A stretch of DNA of 64,000 nucleotides from Neisseria arctica (GCF_022870905.1 NZ_CP091510.1:1240001-1304000), one strand, 5' to 3'. Counted from the first letter of the stretch, positions 26,168-36,496 are shown. Notes: generated by a model from the letters alone, not told the origin. Numbers and translations are program-made.

Positions 26168-26201
26168 ACTAAAACAACAATCAAAGATATAAATTTACTT
26201 A

Positions 26202-26909
26202 TTAATTATTAGAAAACTGTTGATTCAAACGTTCTTGACATCCACCCAAATGGCGGCGCATGGTTTTACATACGCGCGCACGTTTTCCTTCACTTAACAA
26301 ATCCAAGATTTCTTTGTGTTCTTCATATGAACCATTGCGACGTACAGGTTTATCGAATACCGCAATCATAAGTGATGAACGCGCACAGAGTGAATTCATC
26401 ATCTCGGTTAAAACATCATTATTTAGCAAACGTACCAGTTCGACATGGAAAGCATTAACCAAACGTACCCAATTAACTTTATCCCCCTGCTCGAATGCAA
26501 TTTTTTCCTGCTCGATCATTTCATATAAAGGGCCTAACCGACTGGATAAGTCAGGTAAATCAAGTAACATTTCCATAACCATTTCTTCGAGTGCAATCCG
26601 AAGCTCATATACGTCTTTGGTTTCTTTAGCATCCGGTTCATGTACGAATGCACCTCGATTAGGCAACAAATCAACGATTTTGTCATGTGCCAATAATGAC
26701 AAAGCCCCTCGAACAGTACTGCGGGAACAATTCATCTGACGGCACAGATCAGATTCCGTAAGTTTTTTTCCCGGCAGTAATACACGGTCGGTAATGGCGT
26801 CTAAAATAGCGGCGTAAACACGGAAAAGCTCGCTGTCGTGCCGCTCTTCAGGAAGCATAGATGAAGCGGCAGGCGCCTCTATTAAACGATTTTCTAATTC
26901 ATTTTTCAT
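26202..26909 (-). CDS. GntR/FadR-family transcriptional regulator
   Basis: 235-residue DNA-binding repressor. Winged helix at residues 28-95 with ILPGKKLTESDLCRQMNCS-like core (LLPGKKLTESDLCRQMNCSR) and VRGALSLLAHDKIVDLLPNRG, the FadR/FCD subfamily signature. The C-terminal FCD domain is helical and keeps three His candidates for metal or ligand binding (in NAFHVEL, EEHKEIL and RRHLGG). Ligand and targets are unknown; such regulators often control organic-acid or amino-acid pathways. The osmC-rraA pair is next upstream in the same direction, ending in its own terminator. Confidence 0.9.
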   Translation of the reverse strand: MKNELENRLIEAPAASSMLPEERHDSELFRVYAAILDAITDRVLLPGKKLTESDLCRQMNCSRSTVRGALSLLAHDKIVDLLPNRGAFVHEPDAKETKDVYELRIALEEMVMEMLLDLPDLSSRLGPLYEMIEQEKIAFEQGDKVNWVRLVNAFHVELVRLLNNDVLTEMMNSLCARSSLMIAVFDKPVRRNGSYEEHKEILDLLSEGKRARVCKTMRRHLGGCQERLNQQFSNN

Positions 26910-27098
26910 AATATTTTTTCCGCCGCATATATTGCAGCTTTGTTTTATTTTCAGAAAGACAGGCTTTAAATGCCTGCCTTATAGCTTATTACAGTACCAA
27001 ATAATTTATGAAATATATTATAGCCGAAGTGCTAATATTGTTGACAGTTTATTTCTGCTGCTTAGGCAGGGCAGTTTGAATAGTCTGATTATTCTAAT

Positions 27099-27127
27099 AA
27101 AAAAGCGGAATCCCTGTAAGATTCCGC
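27099..27127 (-). terminator. Terminator after osmC
   Basis: On the minus strand GCGGAAT (27127-27121) pairs with ATTCCGC (27111-27105), loop of 9 bases, followed by a run of T (27104-27099). Lies 25 bases past the osmC stop. Confidence 0.8.
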
Positions 27128-27151
27128 ACTCTTCACAAATTAAATTATGGT

Positions 27152-27568
27152 TTAGGCTGCAACGATTTCAAAGCTGTGGCTGATTTTAGCTGCTTTGCCT
27201 AGCATAATAGAAGCCGAACAATATTTCTCTGCCGACATTTGTACGGCTTTTTCAATGGCGCTTTCTTTTAAATCATAACCAATTACTTTGAAATGAATAT
27301 GTATTTCGGTAAATACTCGCGGGGTTTCATCTGCTCTTTTGGCTGTAACAGTAGCTTGGCAATCAACGATATTCTGACGCTGTTTTTCGGCAATCATCAC
27401 AACATCAATACTTGAGCATCCCGCAACCCCCATAAGCAACATTTCCATCGGGCTGGGACCCCGCTTTGCCTTACCTTCGGCGGCGGATCCTTCCATGATA
27501 ACACTGTGGCCTGATTCGGCCGTGGCAACGAAGCACATATTGTCGAGCCATTGAGAGGTAATCTGCAT
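27152..27568 (-). CDS. OsmC-family peroxide-reducing protein
   Basis: 138-residue cytoplasmic OsmC/Ohr superfamily protein of the YhfA type. The two redox cysteines are in MGVAGCSSIDVV and SAEKYCSAS, positions expected of the family, which reduces organic hydroperoxides with dihydrolipoyl partners. It begins 6 bases after rraA, with an AAGGAA ribosome site, so the two form an operon. Physiological peroxide is unknown. Confidence 0.87.
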   Translation of the reverse strand: MQITSQWLDNMCFVATAESGHSVIMEGSAAEGKAKRGPSPMEMLLMGVAGCSSIDVVMIAEKQRQNIVDCQATVTAKRADETPRVFTEIHIHFKVIGYDLKESAIEKAVQMSAEKYCSASIMLGKAAKISHSFEIVAA

Positions 27569-27574
27569 CTTGTT

Positions 27575-28072
27575 CTATTCCTTTTCGTGTATCGGATGAG
27601 ACGATACCAATATTCCGTCGGCATCGCTGTAAAGATAATGACCGGGGATAAAATCAACCCCGCCGAAGCTAACTACGATATCTGTTTCCCCTAATCCGTC
27701 TTTGGCACTTTTACGCGGATTGCTGCCAAGCGACTTCACACCAAATTCCATCATATTGATGGCTTCGGTATCGCGGATAGCTCCGTTAATCACGGCTCCA
27801 GCCCAACCATTAGCTGCGCCTGCACCGGCAATTAAATCTCCCATTAGCGCGCTATACAGCGAGCCGCCGCCGTCTACCACTAAAACTTCTCCGTTTGCCG
27901 GGCTATTCATCAATTGCTTGACCAAACCATTATCGCGGTGGCATCTGACAGTACGGATTTTTCCATAAAAGCATGCTCGGCGGCCAAAATGTTTGAATTG
28001 TGTTTCGCACGATGGTGTACCAGGGGCGATATCAATTAGGTCGGCAGTTGAAAAGTTAAATTTCTCACTCAT
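27575..28072 (-). CDS. rraA: RraA-family protein (RNase E inhibitor or HMG aldolase type)
   Basis: 165 residues, trimeric RraA fold. The family motif GAGAANGWAGAVINGAIRDTEAI with the G-x20-R-D-x2-D/E pattern that binds pyruvate-type ligands and metal in HMG/CHA aldolases is present. E. coli RraA inhibits RNase E; many relatives are aldolases, and the sequence fits both. Co-transcribed with the OsmC gene. Assignment to the family is firm, the role less so. Confidence 0.85.
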   Translation of the reverse strand: MSEKFNFSTADLIDIAPGTPSCETQFKHFGRRACFYGKIRTVRCHRDNGLVKQLMNSPANGEVLVVDGGGSLYSALMGDLIAGAGAANGWAGAVINGAIRDTEAINMMEFGVKSLGSNPRKSAKDGLGETDIVVSFGGVDFIPGHYLYSDADGILVSSHPIHEKE

Positions 28073-28153
28073 ATTGCGTTCCTTATTTCATGTTTTATCG
28101 AAGTACCTGCTTAAAGCTGAATGCATTTGATTTGAAGCGTTTTCTTTTTTATT

Positions 28154-28192
28154 TTTCAGACGGCCTTATAAAAAATAGAAGGCCATCTGAAA
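28154..28192. terminator. Imperfect inverted DUS pair after hldD
   Basis: TTTCAGACGGCCTT (28154-28167) and AAGGCCATCTGAAA (28179-28192) match except one base. There is no T run on the minus strand, so termination is less sure; one arm carries the variant GGCCATCTGAA. Confidence 0.5.
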
Positions 28193-28216
28193 TTATTATT
28201 TACTGCAAAATCACAC

Positions 28217-29218
28217 TTACAGGTTTTGCAGCATCCAATGCACATAACGGCTTACGCCTTCGTTTACATCGAGGAAACCATCTTCATAACCTGCCTCTCG
28301 CAAACGGGAAATATCGGCTTCGGTAAAGCTCTGATATTTGCCTTTGAGCGTATCGGGGAAAGGAATATATCTGATGAGCTCTTCTTCTACCAACTCTTTC
28401 AAGCTCATTGCCTGCTTGCCTTCTGCTACACGGCATGCATTAACTGTAGCAGCCGCCAAATCATTAAATGGTTGGCTTCGCCCTGTGCCGAGGTTAAAGA
28501 TGCCGGATTGTTCAGGATGATCAAAGAAAAACAGATTAACTTTAACCACATCTTCAACACTAACGAAGTCACGGGACTGCTCCCCATTGCCGTAACCGTC
28601 GTACCCGCCAAAAAGATTAACATAGCCGTTTTCACGGTATTGGTTGAAATGATGGAAGGCTACGGAAGCCATGCGGCCTTTATGCTGCTCATGTTGGCCG
28701 TACACATTGAAATAGCGGAAACCCGCAACTTGGGCGGTTAATCCCTGTTCCATGCGGCGGCGGACGATTTGGTCGAACAGGAACTTGGAATAACCGTATA
28801 CATTAAGCGGTGCTTCCAACTCGCGTTCTTCCCTGAAAATTTCACCCTTTCCGTAAACAGCGGCACTGGATGCGTATAGAAACGGAATACGCTCGTCTTG
28901 ACACCAATCAAGTAAATCAAGAGTGTACTGGTAGTTGTTTTCCATCATGTACAGGCCGTTATGTTCCATGGTGTCGGAACATGCACCTTCGTGAAACACT
29001 GCTTGGATATCATCGTAAGGTAGGGTGTGCTCACGCACTTGACGGATAAATTCATGTTTGTCGAGATAGTGTGCGATTTCGCAGCTGACAAGGTTTTTAA
29101 ACTTTTCGCCTTTAGTTAAATTATCTACGGCAATAATATCGGTAATGCCGCGCTCATTTAGGGCTTTGACGATATTGCTTCCGATAAAACCGGCGGCTCC
29201 GGTTACGATGATGGTCAT
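28217..29218 (-). CDS. hldD: ADP-L-glycero-D-manno-heptose 6-epimerase
   Basis: Last step in making the ADP-heptose used for the lipooligosaccharide inner core. Short-chain dehydrogenase fold, 333 residues: NADP-binding [14 protein letters not shown] at the start, active-site Tyr and Lys in YGYSKFLFD, and FRYFNVYG. Follows hldA by 56 bases in the same direction, with an inverted uptake sequence between; pyrF and hldA precede it. Confidence 0.96.
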   Translation of the reverse strand: MTIIVTGAAGFIGSNIVKALNERGITDIIAVDNLTKGEKFKNLVSCEIAHYLDKHEFIRQVREHTLPYDDIQAVFHEGACSDTMEHNGLYMMENNYQYTLDLLDWCQDERIPFLYASSAAVYGKGEIFREERELEAPLNVYGYSKFLFDQIVRRRMEQGLTAQVAGFRYFNVYGQHEQHKGRMASVAFHHFNQYRENGYVNLFGGYDGYGNGEQSRDFVSVEDVVKVNLFFFDHPEQSGIFNLGTGRSQPFNDLAAATVNACRVAEGKQAMSLKELVEEELIRYIPFPDTLKGKYQSFTEADISRLREAGYEDGFLDVNEGVSRYVHWMLQNL

Positions 29219-29238
29219 ATATTTTCCTCTACTATTTA

Positions 29239-29268
29239 GTGCCGTCTGAAAATACTTTCAGACGGCAC
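29239..29268. terminator. Inverted DUS pair between hldA and hldD
   Basis: GTGCCGTCTGAAA (29240-29252) faces TTTCAGACGGCAC (29256-29268). No clear T run; it may attenuate rather than stop transcription into hldD. Confidence 0.5.
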
Positions 29269-29274
29269 TTCAAT

Positions 29275-30237
29275 TTAATCTTGTGCCAAGGCGTTATTTA
29301 ACTCTTCAAAACTGCACACGGCAGTCCCCAACTTAGCAACCACTACACCTGCTGCCGCATTAGCCAAATGCATGGCTTGGGCAGTATCGAATCCGGCAGC
29401 CATTGCCAAACCCATAGTTGCAATTACGGTATCTCCCGCACCTGAAACATCATATACTTCTTGGGCGCGCGTAGGCTGATGGGTAATTTGATCTTCTCCA
29501 AATAAACTCATCCCCTCCTCGCTTCGTGTTAGCAACAAAGCATCCAAACCTAAGCGGCGACGCAGGCCTTGGGTTTTCTCGGTTAACTCTTCTTCTGTTC
29601 GCCAACTACCGGTTACTTCTCTCAACTCCGCACGATTCGGCGTGAGTAAGGTTGCACCGGTATATTTATCGTAATCATCGCCTTTGGGGTCTACTAAAAC
29701 GGGCTTTCCCGCTTCTCTCGCCCAATCTATCATAGCAGAAACGTGGGTAAGGCCGCCTTTGCCATAATCAGACAATACGATTACATCATATTCCGACAAC
29801 AGGCTGCGGTATTGCTGTTTCACGGCGTCCAATATTTCTCGGTTGGGCATTTCTTCAAAATCAAGGCGGATAAGCTGCTGATTACGGGCGACTACGCGTA
29901 ATTTAACGGTGGTTGCAATTTCATTATCACGCAACAGATAAGAAGCAACACCGTCTTGCAACATCAGATTTTCCAATACGTCGGCGGCTTCGTCATCGCC
30001 TGTTACCGACAATAAAGCCGCTTTTCCACCTAAGGCGGCAATATTACGCGCGACGTTAGCAGCTCCGCCGGCCCGTTGGTCAATCTTACCGATTTTAGCA
30101 ACCGGAACGGGAGCTTCGGGAGAAATACGCGAAACATCGCCGAACCAATAGCGGTCGAGCATCACATCGCCAACCACCAAAACACGTGCCTGTGCCAAGC
30201 GCTGTTTTAATTCTTCTGAACGGATATGAGCAATCAT
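29275..30237 (-). CDS. hldA: D-glycero-beta-D-manno-heptose-7-phosphate kinase (HldE domain I)
   Basis: PfkB-family kinase that phosphorylates heptose 7-phosphate at C1. 320 residues, only the kinase half of the E. coli bifunctional HldE, so the adenylyltransferase half must be encoded elsewhere. Visible: the PfkB opening LVVGDVMLDRYWFGDVSRISPEAP and the anion-hole signature VYDVSGAGDTVIATMGLAMA. It starts 16 bases after pyrF and is followed by hldD. Confidence 0.94.
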   Translation of the reverse strand: MIAHIRSEELKQRLAQARVLVVGDVMLDRYWFGDVSRISPEAPVPVAKIGKIDQRAGGAANVARNIAALGGKAALLSVTGDDEAADVLENLMLQDGVASYLLRDNEIATTVKLRVVARNQQLIRLDFEEMPNREILDAVKQQYRSLLSEYDVIVLSDYGKGGLTHVSAMIDWAREAGKPVLVDPKGDDYDKYTGATLLTPNRAELREVTGSWRTEEELTEKTQGLRRRLGLDALLLTRSEEGMSLFGEDQITHQPTRAQEVYDVSGAGDTVIATMGLAMAAGFDTAQAMHLANAAAGVVVAKLGTAVCSFEELNNALAQD

Positions 30238-30253
30238 GGATTGGCTTTCTTAT

Positions 30254-30991
30254 TTAATAACCTGCATTGGCAAACGCATTCACTTCGTCCAATACGGCAA
30301 TAGGATTAACAGCTTGGGTAACGGGACGGCCCATCACCAAATAAGTAGAACCTGCCGCTAATGCTTGTGCAGGTGTCATGATTCGACGTTGGTCATCATT
30401 ATTACCGGCAACATCTAAGCGGATGCCGGGCGTGACCAATACAAAATCTTCTCCTAAAGTACGGCGCAATGTAGCAGCCTCGTGAGCTGAACAAACCACT
30501 CCGTCCAGCCCTGAATTTTGTGCCAGTTTCGCCCAGTTTGCCACGAGTTCCTCTACAGGGCGGCTCAAGCCGATTTCGGCCAAGTCTGCCTGCTCCATGC
30601 TGGTTAATACGGTTACGCCGATTAACAGGGGTTTTTGGCAGTGATTCGCTACTGCATCGGCGGCGGCTTCCATCATACGGCGGCCGCCTGAAACATGCAT
30701 ATCTACCATCCATACCCCCATATCGGCAGCGACTTTACAGGCTGACGCAACCGTATTCGGAATATCATGGTATTTCAAATCAAGAAACAGCTTGAACCCT
30801 TGGTTAATGAGGCTTTCGGCTAAATTTCTACCGGTAGCCGTAAACAATTCTTTGCCGATTTTCAACTGGCACAAATCAGGATTTAGGCGGCGGACAAAAT
30901 TGAGCGTATCTTGCCCATTAGCAAAATCCAGCGCCACAATCACAGGAGTACGGCGGTTTTCCGAATGAAAATCGGCAATTAAAGGGTTCAT
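30254..30991 (-). CDS. pyrF: Orotidine 5'-phosphate decarboxylase
   Basis: Last step of de novo UMP synthesis. 245 residues; VIVALDFANGQD at the N-terminus and the catalytic FLDLKYHDIPNTV with the Asp-Lys-x-x-Asp tetrad (DLKYHD), and the phosphate-gripping end YLVMGRPVTQA. Leads an operon with hldA and hldD, a linkage seen elsewhere in Neisseriaceae. An AGAGATATT precedes the start. Confidence 0.96.
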   Translation of the reverse strand: MNPLIADFHSENRRTPVIVALDFANGQDTLNFVRRLNPDLCQLKIGKELFTATGRNLAESLINQGFKLFLDLKYHDIPNTVASACKVAADMGVWMVDMHVSGGRRMMEAAADAVANHCQKPLLIGVTVLTSMEQADLAEIGLSRPVEELVANWAKLAQNSGLDGVVCSAHEAATLRRTLGEDFVLVTPGIRLDVAGNNDDQRRIMTPAQALAAGSTYLVMGRPVTQAVNPIAVLDEVNAFANAGY

Positions 30992-31214
30992 AATATCTCT
31001 TTCTTATCAAATACTATTCAGACGGCATGCTTAATTATCCAGCCGTCTGAAAAAAGATTTCCGACAAATAAAAGCCTGCTGTTTTATTAAATTTTAAATA
31101 CGCTATGTTGTACTTTTAGTATTGCAGCATGATTTTATCAGTTTTTAAGCAGGTCGGAACCTACTTCGGGCTGCCCAAAGCAAGTGCTTTCTGCTAACAT
31201 CCTGCCGTTATTTG

Positions 31215-31751
31215 ATGATTTATCCGATTATGCCGATTATTTTACCTCCCGTTTCATTCAAACGCCGACTGGCAGCTTTGATTTACGAAGGCCTGCTGAT
31301 AGGTGCGGTAACCGCCGTGGCTGCCGTAGCCGCCGGTATTGCCGCAACGGTGCTAAACACCATATCTCCTTTTCTTTCCAGCATTTGCGTTACTCTTATT
31401 TTACTAATCTCTTGGTGGTTGTACTTTAAATTAAACTGGAACCGCCAAGGCCAAACGCTGCCTATGAAGGTATGGAAAATCGGTTTGACCAACCAACAAC
31501 AAGTCCGCCCTCCTCTGCCCCAATTACGTCTGCGTTTTATGTGGGCTTGTGTATTTGTGGTGTTTATCCCGTTATTGGCCTATATAGGATTGCGTGATCT
31601 GCTCCATCTACCGCCGGTTAACGCCTTTTTTATGGCATTGATTTGGTGGATACTACCGTGGGGATTTGCCTTTTTTAATGATGACCGCCAATTTTTGTAT
31701 GATTTTTTATCGGGCACGCGCTTGGTAAATTTGAAAAAGACTGAAGAATAA
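31215..31751 (+). CDS. RDD-family membrane protein
   Basis: 178 residues with about four membrane spans. The RDD signature is partly conserved: FKRRLAALIYEGLLIG has Glu where Asp is usual, and the end has NDDRQFLYDFLSGTRLV. Function of the family is unclear; some members affect cation transport. ATG 31215 is taken as start; TTG three bases upstream or ATG 31230 are alternatives. Single gene. Confidence 0.8.
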   Translation: MIYPIMPIILPPVSFKRRLAALIYEGLLIGAVTAVAAVAAGIAATVLNTISPFLSSICVTLILLISWWLYFKLNWNRQGQTLPMKVWKIGLTNQQQVRPPLPQLRLRFMWACVFVVFIPLLAYIGLRDLLHLPPVNAFFMALIWWILPWGFAFFNDDRQFLYDFLSGTRLVNLKKTEE

Positions 31752-31773
31752 ACCTTTCATATAACTTAATAAA

Positions 31774-31818
31774 ACAAAAAGATGCCGTCTGAAAACTTTC
31801 AGACGGCATCTTTTTGTT
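31774..31818. terminator. Bidirectional DUS terminator
   Basis: ACAAAAAGATGCCGTCTGAAA and its complement to 31818 make a 21-base stem with a 3-base loop. Serves the RDD gene and the FAH-family gene converging on it. Confidence 0.88.
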
Positions 31819-31844
31819 TTAGCTAAAGCTACTACTTGTCCAAT

Positions 31845-32495
31845 TTAGCCTACCAAAAAATCTGCTTTCACAATGCCGGCCAAATCTAATTCCAATTTAT
31901 CGCCGGTGTTCAGCTCTCCTACACCGGCAGGAGTACCTGTAAATACAATATCACCTTTTCTTAATCCATAGGTTTCAGACAATTCTTTTAAAATATGCGA
32001 TAAAGGATAAATCATATGTGAGGTTTGTCCTTGTTGGCGCAATTCTCCATTGATTTTAAAAGTAAAAACGCAATCATTTGGATCAGCCAGTTTATCTGCC
32101 TCAACGAAACGCGATAAAGCAGCCGCGCCGCGAAAACCTTTGGCTTTAGTCCAAGGCAAGCCTTTTTCTTTCAGACGGCTTTGTATGTCGCGTGCAGTCA
32201 AATCCAATCCGACCCCATAGCCCGAAATGATGGATAGCGGGTCGGTTTGATTAATGGAGTCCGCATCTTGTCCTATCAATAATACCAGCTCGCATTCATA
32301 ATGCACGGATTGGCTGTATGCGGGTAATGTTAGAGTTTGTCCGCTTTCAATAATGCTATTGTTCGGTTTCATGAAAACTACCGGTTCGGTAGGTGTTTCA
32401 TTTTTCAATTCAGCTATATGGTCAACATAATTACGACCGATACAAAAAATATTGTTAACTTTTACTGTTTCTTGCTCTAAGTGGATTTGTGTCAT
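31845..32495 (-). CDS. Fumarylacetoacetate hydrolase family protein
   Basis: 216 residues, FAHD1/YcgM-like. Metal ligands are in HYECELVLLIG (the E-x-E pair) with VGLDLTARDIQ following, and the conserved GRNYVDHIAELKN and GDIVFTGTPAGVG. Such enzymes hydrolyse acylpyruvates or decarboxylate oxaloacetate. An ATATGAGA/GGAGAAT ribosome site precedes ATG 32495. No degradation cluster is nearby, so the natural substrate is open. Confidence 0.88.
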   Translation of the reverse strand: MTQIHLEQETVKVNNIFCIGRNYVDHIAELKNETPTEPVVFMKPNNSIIESGQTLTLPAYSQSVHYECELVLLIGQDADSINQTDPLSIISGYGVGLDLTARDIQSRLKEKGLPWTKAKGFRGAAALSRFVEADKLADPNDCVFTFKINGELRQQGQTSHMIYPLSHILKELSETYGLRKGDIVFTGTPAGVGELNTGDKLELDLAGIVKADFLVG

Positions 32496-32599
32496 CTCAT
32501 ATTCTCCTTCGAGTTATAAAAATACCGCCCTAGTTGTAGCCGGACGGTATTTTGAGGTGGAATTTATCTGCTAATTTCAGACGGCCTATGCGTCTTTAA

Positions 32600-34315
32600 T
32601 CAATCTGCCAATACCGCCAATACTTTACCTACAATTTCACCGATAGCCACAGTTTCGTTTTCTTCTGCGGCGCGGGCCCGGTATTCAACGTTACCCTCTT
32701 TTAATGCACGGTCGCCGATAACGATGCGGTGCGGAATACCCAATAATTCGGAATCATTCAACAATACGCCCGCACGCTCATCTCTATCGTCCAACAATAC
32801 ATCCACACCTTGAGCCAACAACTCTTCATAAAGCTTATCGGCCGCTTCGCGTACACTATCGGATTTTTTGTAATTCATCGGCACAATCACCACAGTAAAA
32901 GGTGCCATGGCTTTTGTCCAGATAATACCGTTTTCGTCATGATTCTGCTCGATGGCCGCCGCTACGATACGGGTAATACCGATACCGTAACAGCCCATTT
33001 CCATGATTTGCGATTTACCGTTGTTATCCAAGAAAGTGGTATTCATGGCTTCCGAATATTTAGTACGCAATTGGAAGACATGTCCGACTTCAATACCGCG
33101 CGCTAATTTCAGACGGCCTTGCCCGTCGGGGCTGGGATCGCCTTCCAGTACGTTGCGTAAATCGACAAACTCAGGCTCAACCGCATCACGACCGAAATTG
33201 AAACCGGTGTAGTGGTAGTCGTCTTCATTGGCACCGATAACCCAATCGGCCGCTTTTTCGGTAGCAAAATCGGCATAAACGCGGCCTTTAAAGCCTACCG
33301 GTCCCAAGGAACCGCCGTTCGCACCGAATTCGTCACGAATCAGGGCAGGATTTGCCATGGTAAGCGGTGATTTTACACCTGCCAGTTTTTCGGCTTTGAT
33401 ATCGTTGAATTCATGATCTCCGCGCAATAGAAGCAATACCAACTCGCCCTCTTCTTCACCTTCTACCACGATGGATTTTAAAGTGCGCTCAATTGGTACA
33501 TTTAGGAATGCTACCAACTCATTAATGGTTTTAACATTAGGAGTATGCACTTTTTCTAATGTCTCTGCGGCAGCGGCACGTTCGCCCGCTAGCGGCAGGG
33601 TGGCGGCTAATTCGACGTTGGCGGCAAAGTCAGAAGTATCGCTGTAGGCAATAACGTCTTCACCACTTTCTGCCAATACTTGGAATTCATGCGAACCCGT
33701 CCCGCCGATACTGCCGGTATCAGCAGCCACGGGGCGGTAGTTCAAACCTAAACGGTCAAAAATCCGACAATACGCATCATACATCGGTTGGTAGCCGTCA
33801 CGAACTAATGATTCATAGTCGGCATGGAAAGAATAAGCGTCTTTCATCACAAATTCGCGGGCGCGCATAACACCAAAGCGCGGGCGAACTTCATCGCGGA
33901 ATTTGGTTTGGATATGATAAAAGTTTTTTGGTAGTTGTTTATAGCTGGTGATTTCCTTGCGCACAATGTCGGTAATCACTTCTTCACAAGTCGGCCCCAT
34001 GCAAAAATCACGCTCGTGGCGGTCTTTGATGCGCAATAATTCTTTACCGTAAAATTCCCAACGGCCACTTTCCTGCCATAATTCGGCAGGCTGTACTACC
34101 GGCATCAGTAATTCTACCGAACCGCTGCGGTTCATCTCTTCACGCACGATAGCTTCCACTTTGCGTAAAACACGCAAACCCATGGGCATCCAAGTATACA
34201 AACCGGATGCGACACCTTTAATCAAACCGGCGCGGATCATTAATTGATGACTGGGTAAAGTGGCTTCGGCAGGTGCTTCTTTGAGCGTGGAAATGAAAAA
34301 TTGACTGGCTTTCAT
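32600..34315 (-). CDS. proS: Prolyl-tRNA synthetase (bacterial type with editing domain)
   Basis: Charges tRNA-Pro; class II synthetase. From ATG 34315 ([21 protein letters not shown]) the protein is 571 residues, the length of the bacterial form with an insertion editing domain between motifs 2 and 3. Motif 2 [22 protein letters not shown] and the C-terminal anticodon domain are visible. An earlier in-frame start adds 21 unlikely residues. An uptake sequence lies inside at 33108-33119. The gap upstream holds DnaA boxes. Confidence 0.96.
   Translation of the reverse strand: MKASQFFISTLKEAPAEATLPSHQLMIRAGLIKGVASGLYTWMPMGLRVLRKVEAIVREEMNRSGSVELLMPVVQPAELWQESGRWEFYGKELLRIKDRHERDFCMGPTCEEVITDIVRKEITSYKQLPKNFYHIQTKFRDEVRPRFGVMRAREFVMKDAYSFHADYESLVRDGYQPMYDAYCRIFDRLGLNYRPVAADTGSIGGTGSHEFQVLAESGEDVIAYSDTSDFAANVELAATLPLAGERAAAAETLEKVHTPNVKTINELVAFLNVPIERTLKSIVVEGEEEGELVLLLLRGDHEFNDIKAEKLAGVKSPLTMANPALIRDEFGANGGSLGPVGFKGRVYADFATEKAADWVIGANEDDYHYTGFNFGRDAVEPEFVDLRNVLEGDPSPDGQGRLKLARGIEVGHVFQLRTKYSEAMNTTFLDNNGKSQIMEMGCYGIGITRIVAAAIEQNHDENGIIWTKAMAPFTVVIVPMNYKKSDSVREAADKLYEELLAQGVDVLLDDRDERAGVLLNDSELLGIPHRIVIGDRALKEGNVEYRARAAEENETVAIGEIVGKVLAVLAD
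33108..33119 (-). repeat. DNA uptake sequence inside proS
   Basis: TTCAGACGGCCT on the + strand, the AG-type uptake sequence within coding DNA. Confidence 0.85.
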
Positions 34316-34724
34316 AATATGTAAATTCTGGTCATTAGAATGATGTCGCATTGTACAGTGAAACCGTGTCGAAAGCATACTTTTCTCACCGAAACCGCCG
34401 TATTTTGATAGTTGTCAACTGCTTTCATACACAGCTTTTTCAACCGCATTGTTTTTACTTATAATTTTTTTTAAATAATAAGATTCATATCAAAATTTAA
34501 ATAACTCATTGATTTTAATATGATTTTAAATTGACTATTTTTTAATCAGATTAAGCAGAGGATTGGAGTTTTCTTGATTTTTTCACATTACTCAAAGCTT
34601 ATCCACAAAGTTATCCACAGATATTGTGTATGAATTATGACTGCCCGCCAAAATATAAAGAAAAACCAGGCAGCCATACCGTTTCCACGTGAAATTTTTA
34701 TGCTATCCGATAGTACTTGTTGAT
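34316..34724. other. Gene-free AT-rich region with DnaA-box cluster (origin-like)
   Basis: About 410 bases without a gene. Two perfect consensus DnaA boxes TTATCCACA lie at 34599-34607 and 34611-34619, 12 bases apart in the same orientation. TCATACACA (one mismatch) is at 34425-34433 and a reversed copy at 34625-34633. A strongly AT-rich stretch (about 34440-34560) sits beside them, as an unwinding element would. The palindrome CACGTG at 34686-34691 is only weakly like parS. This could be the replication origin, a DnaA-titration site or a DnaA-regulated promoter; genes on both sides run in the same direction, which is not typical of an origin. Confidence 0.45.
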
Positions 34725-35306
34725 TTATCCCACTCGGTAGAACGCCAAACTACCTAAAAGATTGGGCAGCTTTTCGATTCTTTTACTACCAGCCATCACC
34801 GAACGCTCCAATACTCGGATATTATTTTTGGCACATAAGCGGTCAAAATCTTCCAAAGTACACCAATGAATATTCGGTGTGTTATACCATTGATAAGGCA
34901 TACGCTCGGATACAGGCATATGGCCGCCAAATGCGATTTGCAAGCGGTTGCGCCAATAACCGAAATTCGGAAACGATACAATGGCCTGTTTAGCGACACG
35001 GGTCAGGTCGCGTAAAATAGTTTCTGTGTTTTGCATAGCCTGAATGGTTTGGCTTAATACGATAACATCGAAACTATTGTCGTCAAATACCTGTAGGCCC
35101 CGTTCCAAATCCGCCTGAATAACATTTATCCCACGGCCGATAGCCGCAATAACGCTGTCCGTATCAATCTCCACGCCATAACCGCTGCACTGCTTGTAAG
35201 TAACCAAAGCAGATAGTAATTCGCCGTCTCCGCAGCCGAGGTCTAAGACACGGCTGCCGGCAGGAATCCATTCGTAAATCAATTGCAAATCATCGCGTAA
35301 TTTCAT
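34725..35306 (-). CDS. metW: Methionine biosynthesis protein MetW
   Basis: 193-residue methyltransferase-like protein with the SAM-binding [15 protein letters not shown] near residue 20. MetW partners MetX in many proteobacteria and is needed for full homoserine acyltransferase activity. It overlaps the end of metX by four bases (ATGA), so the two are translationally coupled. Otherwise unremarkable. Confidence 0.93.
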   Translation of the reverse strand: MKLRDDLQLIYEWIPAGSRVLDLGCGDGELLSALVTYKQCSGYGVEIDTDSVIAAIGRGINVIQADLERGLQVFDDNSFDVIVLSQTIQAMQNTETILRDLTRVAKQAIVSFPNFGYWRNRLQIAFGGHMPVSERMPYQWYNTPNIHWCTLEDFDRLCAKNNIRVLERSVMAGSKRIEKLPNLLGSLAFYRVG

Positions 35307-36442
35307 GCCCGAAGTTCCTTATCAATATTATTCATATAGGTGCGCACTGCACGAATATACGGCTCATCCTCCATCAAAAAGGCATCGTGCCCGTGATTGG
35401 ATTCTATTTCGATGTATTGAACAGGTTTTCGGGCGGCAATCAATGCCTTGACCAACTCATGGGAACGCTCGGGTGAAAAACGCCAATCGCTACTAAAGCT
35501 GGCTACGAAAAATTTGGCTTGCGTATGACTCAAGGCTTTTTGCAGATCATGCCCGTATTCGGCGGCAGGATCAAAATAATCCAAGGCTTTTGTCATCAAT
35601 AGATAGGTGTTTGCATCAAAACTGCCGGCAAATTTGTCGCCCTGATAACGGAGATAAGATTCCACTTCAAACTCAATATCATACCCGTATTGATAACGGT
35701 CATTGCGCAATTCGCGTCCGAATTTTTTACCCAATCCTTCTTCAGCCAGATAAGTAATATGCCCCATCATCCGGGCAATCTTCAAACCGCGCTTAGGTAT
35801 TTTGTTGAACCGTTCATAATGGCCGCCGTAAAAATCAGGGTCGGTTAAAATCGCTTGGCGGGCGACATCGTTAAAAGCAATATTTTGAGTAGAAAGCTTC
35901 GGTGCGGAAGCAATAACCAAAGCATGGCTTACACGCTCGGGAAAATCTATCGCCCATTGCAGAGCCTGCATGCCCCCCAAGCTGCCACCGACTACCGCCG
36001 CCCATCGGTTGATTCCAAAATAATCGGCCAACAGAGCCTGCGAACGAACCCAGTCTTTCACCGTTATCATAGGGAAATCGGCTCCGTAATTGTGGCCGCT
36101 TCGCGGATTAGGCGATAAAGGCCCCGTACTACCGTGACAGCCGCCCAGATTATTAAGGCCTACGACAAAAAAGCGGTCAGTATCAATCGGCTTGCCGGGA
36201 CCTACCATATTGTCCCACCAGCCGGCATGTGTATCCTCGGCACTATGCCTGCCCGCAACGTGATGATGCCCTGATAGCGCATGACATATCAATACCGCGT
36301 TAGATTTTTCTGCGTTTAATTCGCCATAAGTTTCCACCATCAAATCAAAGCGTGGTAAAACTTCACCGTTTTCTAAAGACAATGGTGTTTCAAAAGAGAT
36401 TTTTTGCGGTGAAACCAACCACACATTTTGATTTGTGCTCAT
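35303..36442 (-). CDS. metX: Homoserine O-acyltransferase MetX
   Basis: First committed step of methionine synthesis, acylating homoserine with acetyl- or succinyl-CoA. Alpha/beta hydrolase of 379 residues: oxyanion region [15 protein letters not shown], nucleophile elbow [15 protein letters not shown], and late Asp and His in SDWRFSPER and [10 protein letters not shown]. Whether it uses acetyl- or succinyl-CoA cannot be decided reliably by eye. The pair with metW is typical. Confidence 0.94.
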   Translation of the reverse strand: MSTNQNVWLVSPQKISFETPLSLENGEVLPRFDLMVETYGELNAEKSNAVLICHALSGHHHVAGRHSAEDTHAGWWDNMVGPGKPIDTDRFFVVGLNNLGGCHGSTGPLSPNPRSGHNYGADFPMITVKDWVRSQALLADYFGINRWAAVVGGSLGGMQALQWAIDFPERVSHALVIASAPKLSTQNIAFNDVARQAILTDPDFYGGHYERFNKIPKRGLKIARMMGHITYLAEEGLGKKFGRELRNDRYQYGYDIEFEVESYLRYQGDKFAGSFDANTYLLMTKALDYFDPAAEYGHDLQKALSHTQAKFFVASFSSDWRFSPERSHELVKALIAARKPVQYIEIESNHGHDAFLMEDEPYIRAVRTYMNNIDKELRA

Positions 36443-36496
36443 AACAATCGGACAAATACGGCGGAAAACGGTTATTATAGCGGCTTGTCGGTATTT

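Larger units (their letters stand above)
25569..26201. other. Gene-free AT-rich gap with two inverted repeats
   Basis: About 630 bases between hemA and the GntR gene with no open frame I could assign on either strand. Two inverted repeats stand out, at 25955-25986 and 26092-26167, listed separately. The rest is AT-rich and without known repeats or uptake sequences, which is unusual for a gap this long in this genome. Confidence 0.6.

Noticed and set aside
34681..34696. CACGTG palindrome resembling parS
   Set aside because: Only about 11 of 16 positions fit the classical parS 16-mer, so it is not reported as a ParB site even though it lies by the DnaA boxes.
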